A stretch of 64,000 bases of DNA from Psychrobacillus sp. OK028 (GCF_900103605.1 NZ_FNHY01000004.1:186001-250000); one strand, 5' to 3'; counted from the stretch's first letter, positions 8,725 to 18,222 are shown. Notes: generated from the letters alone by a model not told the origin. Program-made: numbers and translations.

Positions 8725-9918
8725 TTATTCTTCAAATGGCCATTTCGGAAGCATATTGCTTAGCGTTTTGTCTTCCCGGTAACCGAGGACGTATTCCGCT
8801 TGCATGATTGTATGGATTTCTCGCGTTCCTTCATAAATAACTGGTGCTTTTGAGTTTCTCAAATATCGCGCTACCGGATATTCGTCTGAATATCCATAGG
8901 CTCCATACACCTGCACCGCATCATCAGCAGCTTTATTGGCAAAATCACATGCCTGCCATTTGGCTAGTGATGTTTCCCTTGTATTACGTACACCTTTGTT
9001 TTTTAGTTCGCCTACTCGGTACACGAGGAGCCGACTCATTTGAAGACCAGCTTCCATTTTAGCAATCATTTGTTGAACAAGCTGATGCCTGCCAATCTCT
9101 TTTCCAAATGTTTGACGCTCTTTACTATACTTAACGCTTGCTTCTAGGCATGCTAGCGATAACCCTACTGCTCCGGCAGCTACTGTGAATCGACCATTAT
9201 CTAGAGCCGACATCGCAATTTTAAATCCTTCTCCTTCTTTTCCGAGAAGGTTTTCTTTCGGTACTCGCATATTATCAAAAAACAGTTCTCCAGTATTACC
9301 TGATTTAATGCCATATTTACCTTTTATGGCTTTTGATGAAAAACCTTCGAATGTTCGCTCGACGATAAACGCACTTATCCCATGATGCTTCTTGGATTTA
9401 TTCGTATAAGCAAAAACGATGAAATGATCAGCCACATCACACAGCGAGATCCATGTTTTCTGTCCATTTAAGACATAGTCATCTCCGTCAAGCTCTGCAA
9501 CCGTAGACATTGACGCTACATCTGAACCGGCGCCTGGTTCGGTTAAACCAAATGCTCCAATTTTCTCACCACTTGCCTGCGGAACTAAATATTTTTGTTT
9601 CTGTTGCTCTGACCCCCACTGCATTAAAGTCATAGAATTTAAACCAGTGTGAACGGAAACTGCTGTACGGAATGCTGTATCCCCACGCTCTAATTCTTCA
9701 CAAACAATAGCTAGTGAGTTATAATCCATTCCACTTCCACCATACTTTTCAGGTATACAAACTCCCATCAAGCCAAGGTCTGCAAGTCTTTTCCAAATGG
9801 AAGGATCAAATGCGCCGTCTGATTCCCATTTTGCAATATGCGGAATTATTTCATTATCCACAAACTGGCGAACCGTTTTGCGAAGTAGTACTTGTTCTTC
9901 TGAGAAATCAAAGTTCAT
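8725..9918 (-). CDS. Acyl-CoA dehydrogenase (candidate glutaryl-CoA dehydrogenase)
   Basis: 397-residue FAD-dependent dehydrogenase with the full family layout: helical N-terminus, FGLTEPGAGSDVASM flavin-binding strand region, and C-terminal helices. The catalytic base is seen in YEGT (E363). It oxidises an acyl-CoA to the enoyl-CoA and passes electrons to ETF. It follows lysine 6-dehydrogenase by only 2 bases, and the aminoadipate route ends in glutaryl-CoA, so a glutaryl-CoA dehydrogenase role is plausible. This is context-based inference; the specificity residues were not compared with a reference. Confidence 0.85.
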   Translation of the reverse strand: MNFDFSEEQVLLRKTVRQFVDNEIIPHIAKWESDGAFDPSIWKRLADLGLMGVCIPEKYGGSGMDYNSLAIVCEELERGDTAFRTAVSVHTGLNSMTLMQWGSEQQKQKYLVPQASGEKIGAFGLTEPGAGSDVASMSTVAELDGDDYVLNGQKTWISLCDVADHFIVFAYTNKSKKHHGISAFIVERTFEGFSSKAIKGKYGIKSGNTGELFFDNMRVPKENLLGKEGEGFKIAMSALDNGRFTVAAGAVGLSLACLEASVKYSKERQTFGKEIGRHQLVQQMIAKMEAGLQMSRLLVYRVGELKNKGVRNTRETSLAKWQACDFANKAADDAVQVYGAYGYSDEYPVARYLRNSKAPVIYEGTREIHTIMQAEYVLGYREDKTLSNMLPKWPFEE

Positions 9919-9920
9919 CT

Positions 9921-11078
9921 TTACTCACCTCTAGTAATGGATTCTCTTATTTCTACGCCTCTTGCTGCCATTTCTCGGATATAAAGGTCTCCAGGGACGA
10001 TTAGCTCGGGAGGATACACTCCACGATTATTAATGACCTCGTTTCCAATCATTTGTGCAACGACGGAAACAGTATTAGCTGTTGCTCGAGCCATTGCAGT
10101 TTCACCTGAAAGAGGGTCTTTTTTGGTCGCCATCTCATATGTGTAATTTGTTAGCACTCCGTCTTGATAGCCTTCTACAATTACACGAAGCAATACTGCA
10201 TCCTCTTTATCTCCTAGTAATAACTGAGGTGTTAGAACTTCCTTCAATACATCTCGCGCCTTTACCATGTTGCCATTTACATTTACGACTGTTTTTTTGT
10301 CCGTTAACCCTAAGTCTACGAGCAGTTTAAACTTATCTGCATGTCCTTTATAACGAATTGTTTTATATTCCAGTGTATCTACATTTGGAAAAGATTTAGG
10401 TAAAGTTGAAGTGCCCCCAGCTGTGTGGAAGGCCTCTAGTTCACCGTACTCTTCAAAGTTAATCGGTTCTACTTCTGAAAGAGATGGCACTTCCTGAAGT
10501 CTTCCTTCCCTTATAACATGAGAAGTATCCGTATAATGATCGAAGACTCCTTCTAACGAAAAGACGATATTGTAACCAAAAATCCCCTCAGGCTCTACTG
10601 GTATTCCTCCAACATATAATCGAAGTGCATTCACCTCATCTAGTTTAGAGGCTCCGTATCCAGCTAATATATTAATCATTCCTGGAGCCACACCTAAATC
10701 AGGGATTAAAGTAATTCCTTTAGCTTTAGCCTTTTCATGAAGTATTAATACGCTATCTGTTGCCCCGCCAATATGCCCTCCCAAATCGATAGAATGAACC
10801 CCTACTTCTACAGCAAGTCTCGCTATTTTTTCATTGAACGTATAAAATAATGCATTAATTACTACATCTGCTTCTTTCATTATTTTCCGTATACTATCGT
10901 CATCGTTTGCATCTAGTCTCAATACTTCGATTTTGGAGTTTTGCAATCTTTCCTTAAACATTTTTGCCTGTCCCACATCTAAATCACATAAGAAGACCGT
11001 TTCTACGTTTGGGCTTAACACTAAATCGCGGGCTGCTTCTTTCCCCATTAATCCTGCGCCTAATACAGCAACTTTCAT
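9921..11078 (-). CDS. Lysine 6-dehydrogenase
   Basis: 385 residues. The N-terminal Rossmann fold has GAGLMG at 7-12 and an acidic residue after the second strand (CDLD). The protein belongs to the saccharopine dehydrogenase family and closely recalls Geobacillus lysine 6-dehydrogenase, sharing [34 protein letters not shown] and RGVYPPE. The enzyme deaminates the epsilon-amino group of L-lysine with NAD, giving aminoadipate semialdehyde (piperideine-6-carboxylate). The next enzyme upstream in the operon, an aldehyde dehydrogenase, fits the following step. The gap to the aldehyde dehydrogenase gene is 15 bases. Confidence 0.87.
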   Translation of the reverse strand: MKVAVLGAGLMGKEAARDLVLSPNVETVFLCDLDVGQAKMFKERLQNSKIEVLRLDANDDDSIRKIMKEADVVINALFYTFNEKIARLAVEVGVHSIDLGGHIGGATDSVLILHEKAKAKGITLIPDLGVAPGMINILAGYGASKLDEVNALRLYVGGIPVEPEGIFGYNIVFSLEGVFDHYTDTSHVIREGRLQEVPSLSEVEPINFEEYGELEAFHTAGGTSTLPKSFPNVDTLEYKTIRYKGHADKFKLLVDLGLTDKKTVVNVNGNMVKARDVLKEVLTPQLLLGDKEDAVLLRVIVEGYQDGVLTNYTYEMATKKDPLSGETAMARATANTVSVVAQMIGNEVINNRGVYPPELIVPGDLYIREMAARGVEIRESITRGE

Positions 11079-11093
11079 GTAATCATCCCCCTA

Positions 11094-12572
11094 TTATTCT
11101 GTGTCTATTTGTGCACGTTGTAATTTCCCACTGTAATCTATATAGATGCTTTTCCATTCTGTATACACATCTAAAGCTGCAACGCCTGAATCACGATGTC
11201 CATTTCCAGTACCTTTTGTTCCACCAAAGGGTAGGTGAATTTCTGCACCAGTTGTACCAGCGTTCACATAGACAATTCCAGTATCCAAGTCACGCTGAGC
11301 ACGGAAGATTTTATTGACATCTCTTGAAAAGATTGAGCTGGATAATCCAAATTTGACGCCATTATTTACTTCAATCGCTTCTTCTAGTGAATTCACTTCG
11401 ATCAAGGAAACAACTGGTCCAAAGATCTCCTCTTGAGCTATTCGCATGTTCGGTGTCACATCCGTAAATAGAGTAGGAGCATAGTAATTCCCTTTTGCTA
11501 GCTCTGCCTCATTTAAAATTGTGCCCCCTGTTAGGAGAGTTGCCCCTTCATCTTGTCCTATTTTTATATAAGAATGGATTTTTTCTAGAGCATTTTTATT
11601 AATAACTGGACCAATTTTGACTGTTTCATCTAAGCCGTCACCAATCGTTAGTTTTTCCATTTGTTCAAGAAGCATTTTTTCTAAATCTTCTCTTACATCT
11701 TTATGCACAATTACCCTACTACATGCCGTGCATCTTTGTCCTGCAGTTCCAAAGGCACTCCATAAAATCCCCTCGACTGCCAATGATAAATCCGCATCGT
11801 CCATTACAATTACTGCATTTTTACCACCCATTTCAAGAGAAACTTTCTTTAAATGACGACCACCAAGTTCAGCTACTTTACTTCCAGTGTCAGTAGAGCC
11901 CGTAAATGATATAACTTTTACTTCTGGATGCTCAATCATAGCCGTACCTACTTGAGAACCTGAACCAAATACAATATTAGCAACTCCTGGGGGTAATCCA
12001 GCTTCATCAAAGATTTTCGCCATTTCATATGCCATCATAGGAGTTTCCGTTGCTGGTTTCCAAATGAATGCATTTCCTGCAACGATAGCCGGAAATGATT
12101 TCCACGTAGCAATCGCAACCGGGAAATTCCAAGGGGTAATAAGTCCAACGACTCCTATAGGTGCGCGAACACTCATCGCAAACTTGTCTGCTAGTTCGGA
12201 TGGAGTTGTCTCACCGAATAATCGACGACCTTCCCCAGCCATGTAAAATGCCATATCGATGCCTTCCTGTACTTCTCCACGGCCCTCTTCAATCACTTTA
12301 CCCATTTCTTTTGTTAACACTTGGGCAAGATGCTCTTTCTTTTCTTTCATCAATCTTCCAATCTCATATAAATAATCCGCACGTTTAGGTGCTGGAACGA
12401 GTGCCCACTTCTTTTGAGCCTTTACTGCTGCTTCTACGGCAAGATTTACATCTTCCTCTGTAGATAGCTTGACCTCAGCCAGCTGTTCTCCATTCGCAGG
12501 ATTTAATACTGCCGTATACTCCGCACGCTCGTCGTCTTGCCATTTCCCATTAATAAAATTTGTTAATTTCAT
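11094..12572 (-). CDS. Aldehyde dehydrogenase, likely aminoadipate semialdehyde dehydrogenase
   Basis: 492 residues with all NAD-aldehyde dehydrogenase residues: N149 (PWNF), K172 (WKPA), E247 (LEMGG) and nucleophile C281 (AGQRCTAC). The C-terminal part carries EEIFGPV and the IHLPFGGTKGTGNG motif. The family oxidises aldehydes to acids; because it is the first gene of an operon with lysine 6-dehydrogenase, the likely substrate is 2-aminoadipate 6-semialdehyde. A cre-type operator lies 26 bases upstream of the start codon, suggesting carbon catabolite repression of the operon. Confidence 0.87.
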   Translation of the reverse strand: MKLTNFINGKWQDDERAEYTAVLNPANGEQLAEVKLSTEEDVNLAVEAAVKAQKKWALVPAPKRADYLYEIGRLMKEKKEHLAQVLTKEMGKVIEEGRGEVQEGIDMAFYMAGEGRRLFGETTPSELADKFAMSVRAPIGVVGLITPWNFPVAIATWKSFPAIVAGNAFIWKPATETPMMAYEMAKIFDEAGLPPGVANIVFGSGSQVGTAMIEHPEVKVISFTGSTDTGSKVAELGGRHLKKVSLEMGGKNAVIVMDDADLSLAVEGILWSAFGTAGQRCTACSRVIVHKDVREDLEKMLLEQMEKLTIGDGLDETVKIGPVINKNALEKIHSYIKIGQDEGATLLTGGTILNEAELAKGNYYAPTLFTDVTPNMRIAQEEIFGPVVSLIEVNSLEEAIEVNNGVKFGLSSSIFSRDVNKIFRAQRDLDTGIVYVNAGTTGAEIHLPFGGTKGTGNGHRDSGVAALDVYTEWKSIYIDYSGKLQRAQIDTE

Positions 12573-12597
12573 TTTATTCCCTCTTTCTATTTAAAAA

Positions 12598-12611
12598 TGT
12601 AAACGCTTTCA
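12598..12611. promoter_or_regulatory. cre site (CcpA operator)
   Basis: TGTAAACGCTTTCA matches the cre consensus TGNAARCGNWWWCA at every position. It lies in the leader between the lysine operon (starting at 12572) and the divergent AIM24-type gene. By position it should act mainly as a roadblock or repressor site for the lysine operon. This is a sequence match only. Confidence 0.7.
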
Positions 12612-12734
12612 CTACTTGTATTATTCGATATCAATTCTTAAAACCCTTTTAAAATTTTTGAAATTTTAGGATGAAACCTTTTAATCTTACTTTCGTATAC
12701 TTAGTAGCTAATAAATTTCAGGAGGAATGTGTTC

Positions 12735-13535
12735 ATGAATAATCATGAAATTGACTACAAGTTATACGGAGACGACATGCAATTTGTAGAAATCGAATTA
12801 GACCCAAAAGAAACGGTTGTTGCAGAAGCTGGTAGCTTAATGATGATGGAAGACGGCATTTCCATGGAAACTATTTTCGGTGATGGCTCATCTGGTTCTG
12901 GTAATAGTGGACTTATGGGCAAATTAATGGGTGCAGGTAAACGTATGCTTACGGGAGAAAGTTTATTCATGACAACATTTACTAATACCGGTAGCGGAAA
13001 AAGACATGTTTACTTCGCATCGCCTTATCCTGGCAAAATTATTCCAATGGACTTGAGCCAATACCGCGGCAAAATTATTTGTCAAAAGGATGCGTTTCTT
13101 GCGGCTGCTAAAGGCGTGACGATTGGCGTAGAATTTCAGCGTAAATTAGGTGCAGGGTTCTTTGGTGGCGAAGGTTTCATCATGCAAAAGCTTGAGGGCG
13201 ATGGACTTGCTTTTGTTCATGCAGGAGGAACGATTCATAGAAAATCACTTCAGCAAGGTGAGGTTTTACGCGTAGATACTGGATGTCTTGTAGCAATGAC
13301 TGCGGATGTAGATTACAATATTGAAATGGTCAAAGGAGTCAAAACTGCCTTGTTCGGTGGCGAAGGTTTATTCTTTGCTACTCTGCGTGGTCCAGGTACG
13401 GTATGGATCCAATCACTTCCGTTTAGCAGATTAGCTAGTAAGGTGTTTGCTGCTGCTCCACAAATTCCAGGTGGCAGTTCTAAGGGTGAAGGAAGTATCG
13501 CAGGTGGATTGTTTGACCTACTTGGTGGTAAATAA
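12735..13535 (+). CDS. AIM24 / TIGR00266 family protein
   Basis: 266 residues. A beta-rich protein with the pattern of the AIM24 family (PF01987): [20 protein letters not shown] near the start, [13 protein letters not shown], and the glycine-rich ends [15 protein letters not shown] and [20 protein letters not shown]. No signal peptide. Function in bacteria is unknown; the mitochondrial relative is needed for inner-membrane organisation. A GTG at 12729 is in frame, but AGGAGG at 12720-12725 is 9 bases from ATG 12735 and only 3 from the GTG, so the ATG is chosen. Confidence 0.88.
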   Translation: MNNHEIDYKLYGDDMQFVEIELDPKETVVAEAGSLMMMEDGISMETIFGDGSSGSGNSGLMGKLMGAGKRMLTGESLFMTTFTNTGSGKRHVYFASPYPGKIIPMDLSQYRGKIICQKDAFLAAAKGVTIGVEFQRKLGAGFFGGEGFIMQKLEGDGLAFVHAGGTIHRKSLQQGEVLRVDTGCLVAMTADVDYNIEMVKGVKTALFGGEGLFFATLRGPGTVWIQSLPFSRLASKVFAAAPQIPGGSSKGEGSIAGGLFDLLGGK

Positions 13536-13547
13536 ATATAGAATTTA

Positions 13548-13583
13548 GAGAATGACTTGATTTTTTAAGTCATTCTTTTTTTG
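13548..13583 (+). terminator. Terminator of the AIM24-type gene
   Basis: GAATGACTT (13550-13558) pairs with AAGTCATTC (13567-13575), followed by a run of eight T. Confidence 0.85.
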
Positions 13584-13604
13584 TTGGTTTAGATAAACTT
13601 TGTT

Positions 13605-13922
13605 GTTGCGGATATGAGAGCGGATGTTGCGGAGATTGGCCTAGAAGTTGTGCATATTACCCTAGAAGTTGCGCATTCGAATTCCTATGTTGCGTATAAC
13701 CAAATGAAAGTTGCGCAAAGGGGTTACTCTCGGATGACATCGAAACACTCTCGGAGGCGCTTGTTTTACTCTCGTTCGGTTGGGACGGAACCCATTTACT
13801 CTCGGACAAACTTGTTTTACTCTCGCTTAGAACGAATTTACTCTCGTTCGGTTGCGTTTACTCTCGGACGTAATTGATTTACTCTTGCTTAGAACCAATT
13901 TACTCTCGTTCGGGTTATTTGT
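13605..13922. repeat. Double 21-bp-period intergenic repeat array
   Basis: Two adjoining arrays. The first has six units starting GTTGCG or GTTGTG at 13605, 13626, 13647, 13668, 13689 and 13710: five intervals of exactly 21 bp with otherwise variable unit bodies. The second has nine units with the core TTTACTCTCG (ACTC at 13726, 13747, 13768, 13798, 13819, 13840, 13860, 13881 and 13902), with intervals of 21 except one of 30 and one of 20. Some bodies recur, such as CGTTCGG and GCTTAGAAC. An 87-codon frame crosses the array but has no ribosome binding site. Not a CRISPR: no constant repeat separates unique spacers. Confidence 0.8.
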
Positions 13923-13989
13923 GTCTAAATAATGAACATCCATATTGCTATACGACAAAAAACATTAGAAATTTAGAATATTGTTTTGC

Positions 13990-14016
13990 TATACTAAAAA
14001 ACAGACCGGTTGGTAT
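13990..14016 (+). promoter_or_regulatory. tetR promoter and probable operator
   Basis: TATACT at 13990-13995 can serve as a -10 box; no convincing -35 is seen. Just downstream AGACCGGTTGGTAT (14003-14016) has imperfect dyad symmetry (ACC...GGT) and resembles operators of the LmrA/QacR-type TetR repressors. This suggests autoregulation of the tetR-efflux operon. Confidence 0.5.
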
Positions 14017-14036
14017 GTAGGAGGTGTACTGCGGAA

Positions 14037-14603
14037 ATGGATACAAAATTGCTGATAATCAATATCGCAACAAAACTTTTCCAGCAAAAAGGATATATAG
14101 GTGTTGGATTAAACGAAATTTTGAAAGAGTGTGGAATTTCAAAGGGTTCGCTTTATCACCACTTTCCAAATGGAAAAGAAGAACTTCTAATGGCTTGCCT
14201 TCACTCATTGAATGAAGCTATTACGGGGGATATTAAAGAAATTTTTGAGGGGCATTCAACTACTAAAGAAGCGACTAATGCAATGATTGAAAAGCTGATT
14301 GTCAATTTTGAAGCTGAAGGAACACTTTCGGGATATACCTTTAGCAGCATTGTTAGCGAAATGGCTTCTTTAAGTGATTCTGTTAGAAAAGCATGTACTA
14401 AACTATATTCGGAAATTCAGACTATTTATTTCCACAAATTAGTAGCAGATGGCTTTACTAATGAAGAAGCTTCTTCTATTGCTTTGATGATTACAGCTTC
14501 TATTGAGGGAGCCATGTTACTTTGCTTAATGCAAAAAACGATGGAACCACTCCAAGTTGTTTCCCAATTACTACCGCAAATTTTAGAAACAAGGAGATCT
14601 TAA
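14037..14603 (+). CDS. TetR-family repressor of efflux operon
   Basis: 188 residues. The N-terminal helix-turn-helix is clear: ATKLFQQKGYIGVGLNEILK followed by GISKGSLYHHFPNGKEELL. The C-terminal half resembles the LmrA/YxaF group. ATG 14037 is chosen because the N-terminus matches the family, although AGGAGG at 14019-14024 is 12 bases away, which is long. The efflux gene starts 3 bases after its stop, so this protein most likely represses its own operon and is released by the pump's substrate. Confidence 0.88.
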   Translation: MDTKLLIINIATKLFQQKGYIGVGLNEILKECGISKGSLYHHFPNGKEELLMACLHSLNEAITGDIKEIFEGHSTTKEATNAMIEKLIVNFEAEGTLSGYTFSSIVSEMASLSDSVRKACTKLYSEIQTIYFHKLVADGFTNEEASSIALMITASIEGAMLLCLMQKTMEPLQVVSQLLPQILETRRS

Positions 14604-14606
14604 AAA

Positions 14607-16007
14607 GTGAATAAAACATATAAGACTGGCCCTATAATGACGGCTCTATTAGTAGCTGGATTTGTAGGACTTTTTAGTGAAACAGCATTAAATATTGCTT
14701 TAGGAGATTTAGGTACTATTTTTAAAGTAGACCCGACAACCGTTCAATGGTTAGCGACAGGATATTTCTTAACACTCGGTATTTTAATACCAGTAACAGG
14801 TATCCTAATGCAAAAATTTACAACAAGACAAATGTTCTTAACTTCTATATCTTTAACCCTTCTAGGTACAATTTTAGCGGCACTATCACCATCATTCGGT
14901 TTTCTGTTAACTGGACGTATTATTCAAGCAGCAGGGTTAGCTATTAACTTACCTTTAACGCAAAATGTTATCTTCACTATCTTCCCTCCAAACAAACGCG
15001 GAGCTGCAATGGGAGTTATGGGATTAGTTATGTTAGCAGGTCCGGCATTAGGTCCAACCATTGCGGGACTGATTTTAGATACATTATCTTGGGATTGGAT
15101 TTTCTGGGCTCAAGTACCATTCCTATTATTATCATTAGTTATTGGAATTTTTTATGTACCAAATGTTAATGAAATACGAAAAGTGTCCATTGATATATTG
15201 TCAGTTATCCTTTCTACAGTTGGTTTCGGTGGGATTGTGTACGGATTCAGTGTATCTGGTGACAACGGTTGGACAAGTCAAATTGTTCTAGGGTCTATCA
15301 TTATTGGCGTAATCGGAGTAATTCTGTTCTCGATGCGTCAAATGAAAATGGAACAGCCAATGATGAATTTACGAGCATTTAAATATCCTCTTTTCGTTCT
15401 TGGTGTATTTATGAGCTTTATCACCTTCTTCAACATGCTTTCTATGCTTGTAATTTTACCGATGTATATGCAAATGGCTTTAGTGATCGCGGCATTTACA
15501 ACTGGTTTAATACTATTACCTGGTAGCTTACTAAACTGTATTTTAGCACCGGTAATCGGTGGATTGTTTGACAAATATGGTCCAAGAGCGATTATTACAC
15601 CTGGTACAGCACTAGTGGTTATTGCTTATGCGCTATACGCACAATTAGGAACAGATTCTGCTCTTTGGGTAATCGTCGTAATCCATATTATTATGATGTT
15701 GGGTATTGGTGCGGTTCTTGCATCTACACAAACAAACACGCTAAATTCTTTACCAAAGGAATACTACCCAGATGGAATTGCAATTACGCAAACTATCCAA
15801 CAAGTTGCAGGTGCGGTTGGTATTGCAGTTATGGTTTCTCTTTTTTCTGCTAAACAAAATAGTTATTTAACAACAGTTAGCAACAATTTTTCAGAGGCAG
15901 CAGCATCAGGTTCTTCATTCGTATTTACTATTGGCCTAGTCTTTGCAGTGATTAACTTAATCCTATCTTTCTTTATGAAAAAACCTCAAAATGTAACGTT
16001 AAAATAA
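14607..16007 (+). CDS. DHA2-family multidrug MFS transporter
   Basis: 466 residues, about 14 helices, with motif-C-like GPALGPTIAGLIL at helix 5 and motif-A-like LTGRIIQAAG. This is the EmrB/QacA/LmrB branch of the major facilitator superfamily, proton-driven drug or metabolite exporters of the cytoplasmic membrane. It starts at GTG with AAGGAGAT upstream and is translationally close to tetR. The substrate is unknown. Confidence 0.9.
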   Translation: MNKTYKTGPIMTALLVAGFVGLFSETALNIALGDLGTIFKVDPTTVQWLATGYFLTLGILIPVTGILMQKFTTRQMFLTSISLTLLGTILAALSPSFGFLLTGRIIQAAGLAINLPLTQNVIFTIFPPNKRGAAMGVMGLVMLAGPALGPTIAGLILDTLSWDWIFWAQVPFLLLSLVIGIFYVPNVNEIRKVSIDILSVILSTVGFGGIVYGFSVSGDNGWTSQIVLGSIIIGVIGVILFSMRQMKMEQPMMNLRAFKYPLFVLGVFMSFITFFNMLSMLVILPMYMQMALVIAAFTTGLILLPGSLLNCILAPVIGGLFDKYGPRAIITPGTALVVIAYALYAQLGTDSALWVIVVIHIIMMLGIGAVLASTQTNTLNSLPKEYYPDGIAITQTIQQVAGAVGIAVMVSLFSAKQNSYLTTVSNNFSEAAASGSSFVFTIGLVFAVINLILSFFMKKPQNVTLK

Positions 16008-16051
16008 TATAAATTGATTTTCATTCTATTTAATTAAAGGAGATTAAAACA

Positions 16052-16489
16052 ATGGCAAATCATTATAAGAATATTGTTGTAGCAGTAGATGGTTCTAAGG
16101 AAGCGGAATACGCATTTCGTAAATCAATCGATGTGGCAAGACGAAATGTTGGAGCAACATTAAACATCGTTAATATTATCGATACTCGCTCATTCGAAGC
16201 TTATGAACGTTCCATTTTTGATACTGCACATAAGCAGTCAGAGGAACTATTGAATGGCTATAACATGCAAGCTCATTCAGAAGGTATTGAAAATGTAAAC
16301 ACTGTAATTGAATATGGACATCCAAAAACTCTTCTTACGAAAGAACTTTCAAAAATAGCAGATGCCGATTTAGTCATCTGTGGTGCAACTGGGCTAAATG
16401 CGGTTGAACGTTTTCTAATAGGTTCTGTTTCAGAGGCTATTGTACGATCTTCTACATGTGATGTTTTAGTTATTCGCACTCCTGAGTAA
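16052..16489 (+). CDS. Universal stress protein, UspA family
   Basis: 145 residues. Begins NIVVAVDGSKEAEYAF and ends with the ATP-binding signature GATGLNAVERFLIGSVSE followed by CDVLVIR, so the nucleotide-binding subgroup. Cytosolic stress-survival protein of uncertain biochemical role. It follows the efflux gene by 44 bases and may be read from the same transcript, with its own AAGGAGAT site. Confidence 0.9.
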   Translation: MANHYKNIVVAVDGSKEAEYAFRKSIDVARRNVGATLNIVNIIDTRSFEAYERSIFDTAHKQSEELLNGYNMQAHSEGIENVNTVIEYGHPKTLLTKELSKIADADLVICGATGLNAVERFLIGSVSEAIVRSSTCDVLVIRTPE

Positions 16490-16497
16490 TCATAAAA

Positions 16498-16535
16498 GAA
16501 CGCACAAACATTTTTCCTGTCTGTGCGTTTTTTTA
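16498..16535 (+). terminator. Terminator after UspA
   Basis: AACGCACA (16499-16506) pairs with TGTGCGTT (16522-16529), then a T run. Confidence 0.85.
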
Positions 16536-16629
16536 GCCGATTGTTCATGCCCCTCCTCTATTCCCTTCATATAATACATGGAGGAATGCTATACCTTGGG
16601 GTTCCTACAATAAAGGATAGGAGGTGTGC

Positions 16630-16833
16630 ATGTTGAATTCTTCTACAAGTTTATGGGTTGGTTTGTTGGGGATTGTCTTAGGGGTGCTTGGTTTCTTCTA
16701 TGCTCCACTTTGGTTAGGTGCTGGAGCAGTTCTATTAGGGCTTGCAGCATTAGCTTATTCTTACAAGTTAGTAGTAGGCTGGATATCTTTAATACTCGGG
16801 GTAATTGTTTTAATATTGACATTTTTGACATAA
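16630..16833 (+). CDS. Small hydrophobic membrane protein
   Basis: 67 residues, almost entirely hydrophobic: two to three helices joined by short turns (VGLLGIVLGVLGFFYAPLWL, then AVLLGLAALAYSYKLVVGW, then ILGVIVLILTFL). AGGAGG at 16619-16624 precedes ATG 16630 by 5 bases and an in-frame TTG at 16633 by 8, so either could be the start. No family recognised. The upstream neighbour ends in a terminator, so it is probably monocistronic. Confidence 0.65.
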   Translation: MLNSSTSLWVGLLGIVLGVLGFFYAPLWLGAGAVLLGLAALAYSYKLVVGWISLILGVIVLILTFLT

Positions 16834-16916
16834 TAATAATTAAAAAGCGTATTGTATTAATATCCACTACGTGTTAAGCTTATTTAAATTTAAAACTTTG
16901 ATAATTTCATATATTT

Positions 16917-17077
16917 CTTATCCAGAGAGACGGAGGGATTGGCCCGAAGATGTCTCAGCAACCAGCCAAGTCGAGGTATGGTGCTAATTCCAGTAGACGT
17001 TTACCGTCTTGAAGATAAGAAGACAAACTTCGATATTTCCTTGAGGGTTCTCTTCTTATTAGAGAATCCTCTTTTTT
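16917..17077 (+). promoter_or_regulatory. SAM-I riboswitch (S-box) with terminator
   Basis: The aptamer runs from CTTATC (16917-16922) to the pairing GATAAG (17014-17019). Conserved S-box segments are present: AGAGAGACGGAGGGATTGGC, CGAAGATG and CAGCAACC. The expression platform is a strong terminator, GAGGGTTCTC (17043-17052) pairing with GAGAATCCTC (17062-17071) followed by six T. When S-adenosylmethionine binds, the terminator forms and the downstream methionine genes are switched off. Confidence 0.93.
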
Positions 17078-17103
17078 ATTTTAATTGTAAAGGATGAATA
17101 TTT

Positions 17104-18222
17104 ATGACAAAAAACAGTATTGACACACAGCTAGTACAATTGGGAAATCATAGTGATGAAAAAACCGGGGCTGTAAACCCACCGATTTACCTATCCACTG
17201 CTTACAAGCATAATGGAATCGGGCAATCTACAGGGTATGACTACACACGCACAAAAAATCCAACAAGAGCTATTTTAGAAGAAGGAATCGCTAAGCTAGA
17301 AGGCGGAGACGCTGGTTTTGCCTGTAGTTCGGGTATGGCTGCTATTCAATTGGTGCTATCCCTTTTCCGTTCAGGTGATGAAATTATTGCTCCTGAAGAT
17401 TTGTATGGAGGAACGTATCGTCTATTTAACCAGTACGCTGACTCCTATAATATTCGCACTACATACGCAAAGTTTGAATCCGCTGAAGAAGTAAATGCTT
17501 TGATCACAAAAAATACAAAAGCTTTATTTATCGAAACGCCAACTAACCCTTTGATGCAAGAAATAGATATTCAACTATTTGCGGATATAGCAAAAAAACA
17601 TAATTTATTATTAATCGTAGACAATACCTTCTTAACCCCATATTTACAGCGACCAATTGAATTAGGTGCGCATATTATCATCCATAGTGGGACCAAATAT
17701 ATCGGGGGGCATAACGACGTTCTGGCAGGACTTGTTGTTACAAAAGGAATCGAACTAAGCGAACAATTGCAAACTAATCACAATGCTGCAGGTGCTGTTC
17801 TTTCCCCTTTCGATTCTTGGTTATTAATAAGAGGATTAAAAACGCTTCACCTACGTATGAAACAGCATGATGCAAATGCTAAAAAGATTGCCGAGTTTTT
17901 AAAACAGGAAGCTACCGTTAAAGATGTATTGTATCCCGGTATTGGTGGAATGTTATCCTTCCGTTTACAGAAAAGCGACTGGGTTGCTCCTTTCTTAGAA
18001 AGACTTCAACTAATTGTTTTCGCAGAAAGCCTTGGTGGTGTGGAAAGTTTTATCACGTATCCTACTACGCAAACACACGCGGATATACCTGAACAAGAAC
18101 GGAACGCACGAGGCGTTGATAATAGCCTACTTCGTTTTTCGGTCGGAATTGAAGATGTAGAAGATTTAATCGCAGATTTAAAACAGGTATTGGATACATT
18201 AGAAAGCGAGGCTACAAAATGA
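17104..18222 (+). CDS. metI: Cystathionine gamma-synthase / O-acetylhomoserine thiolyase
   Basis: 372 residues, a PLP enzyme of the Cys/Met metabolism family. The PLP lysine is K198 in HSGTKYIGGHND; YDYTRTKNPTR, ETPTNPL and GGVESFITYP match B. subtilis MetI along the whole length. It condenses an O-acyl-homoserine with cysteine (or sulfide), giving cystathionine (or homocysteine). It is first in an S-box-controlled operon and overlaps metC by 4 bases (ATGA), implying translational coupling. Confidence 0.95.
   Translation: MTKNSIDTQLVQLGNHSDEKTGAVNPPIYLSTAYKHNGIGQSTGYDYTRTKNPTRAILEEGIAKLEGGDAGFACSSGMAAIQLVLSLFRSGDEIIAPEDLYGGTYRLFNQYADSYNIRTTYAKFESAEEVNALITKNTKALFIETPTNPLMQEIDIQLFADIAKKHNLLLIVDNTFLTPYLQRPIELGAHIIIHSGTKYIGGHNDVLAGLVVTKGIELSEQLQTNHNAAGAVLSPFDSWLLIRGLKTLHLRMKQHDANAKKIAEFLKQEATVKDVLYPGIGGMLSFRLQKSDWVAPFLERLQLIVFAESLGGVESFITYPTTQTHADIPEQERNARGVDNSLLRFSVGIEDVEDLIADLKQVLDTLESEATK

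Noticed and set aside
13614-13877. 87-codon open frame across the 21-bp array, with heptapeptide periodicity
   Set aside because: No ribosome binding site; the periodicity follows from 21 bp being 7 codons; the neighbouring array at 53.8 kb has the same period but is not open. Treated as a repeat, not a gene.
13605-13922. CRISPR array
   Set aside because: Only 6-10 bases per unit are conserved and there are no constant repeats with unique spacers; no cas genes in the window.
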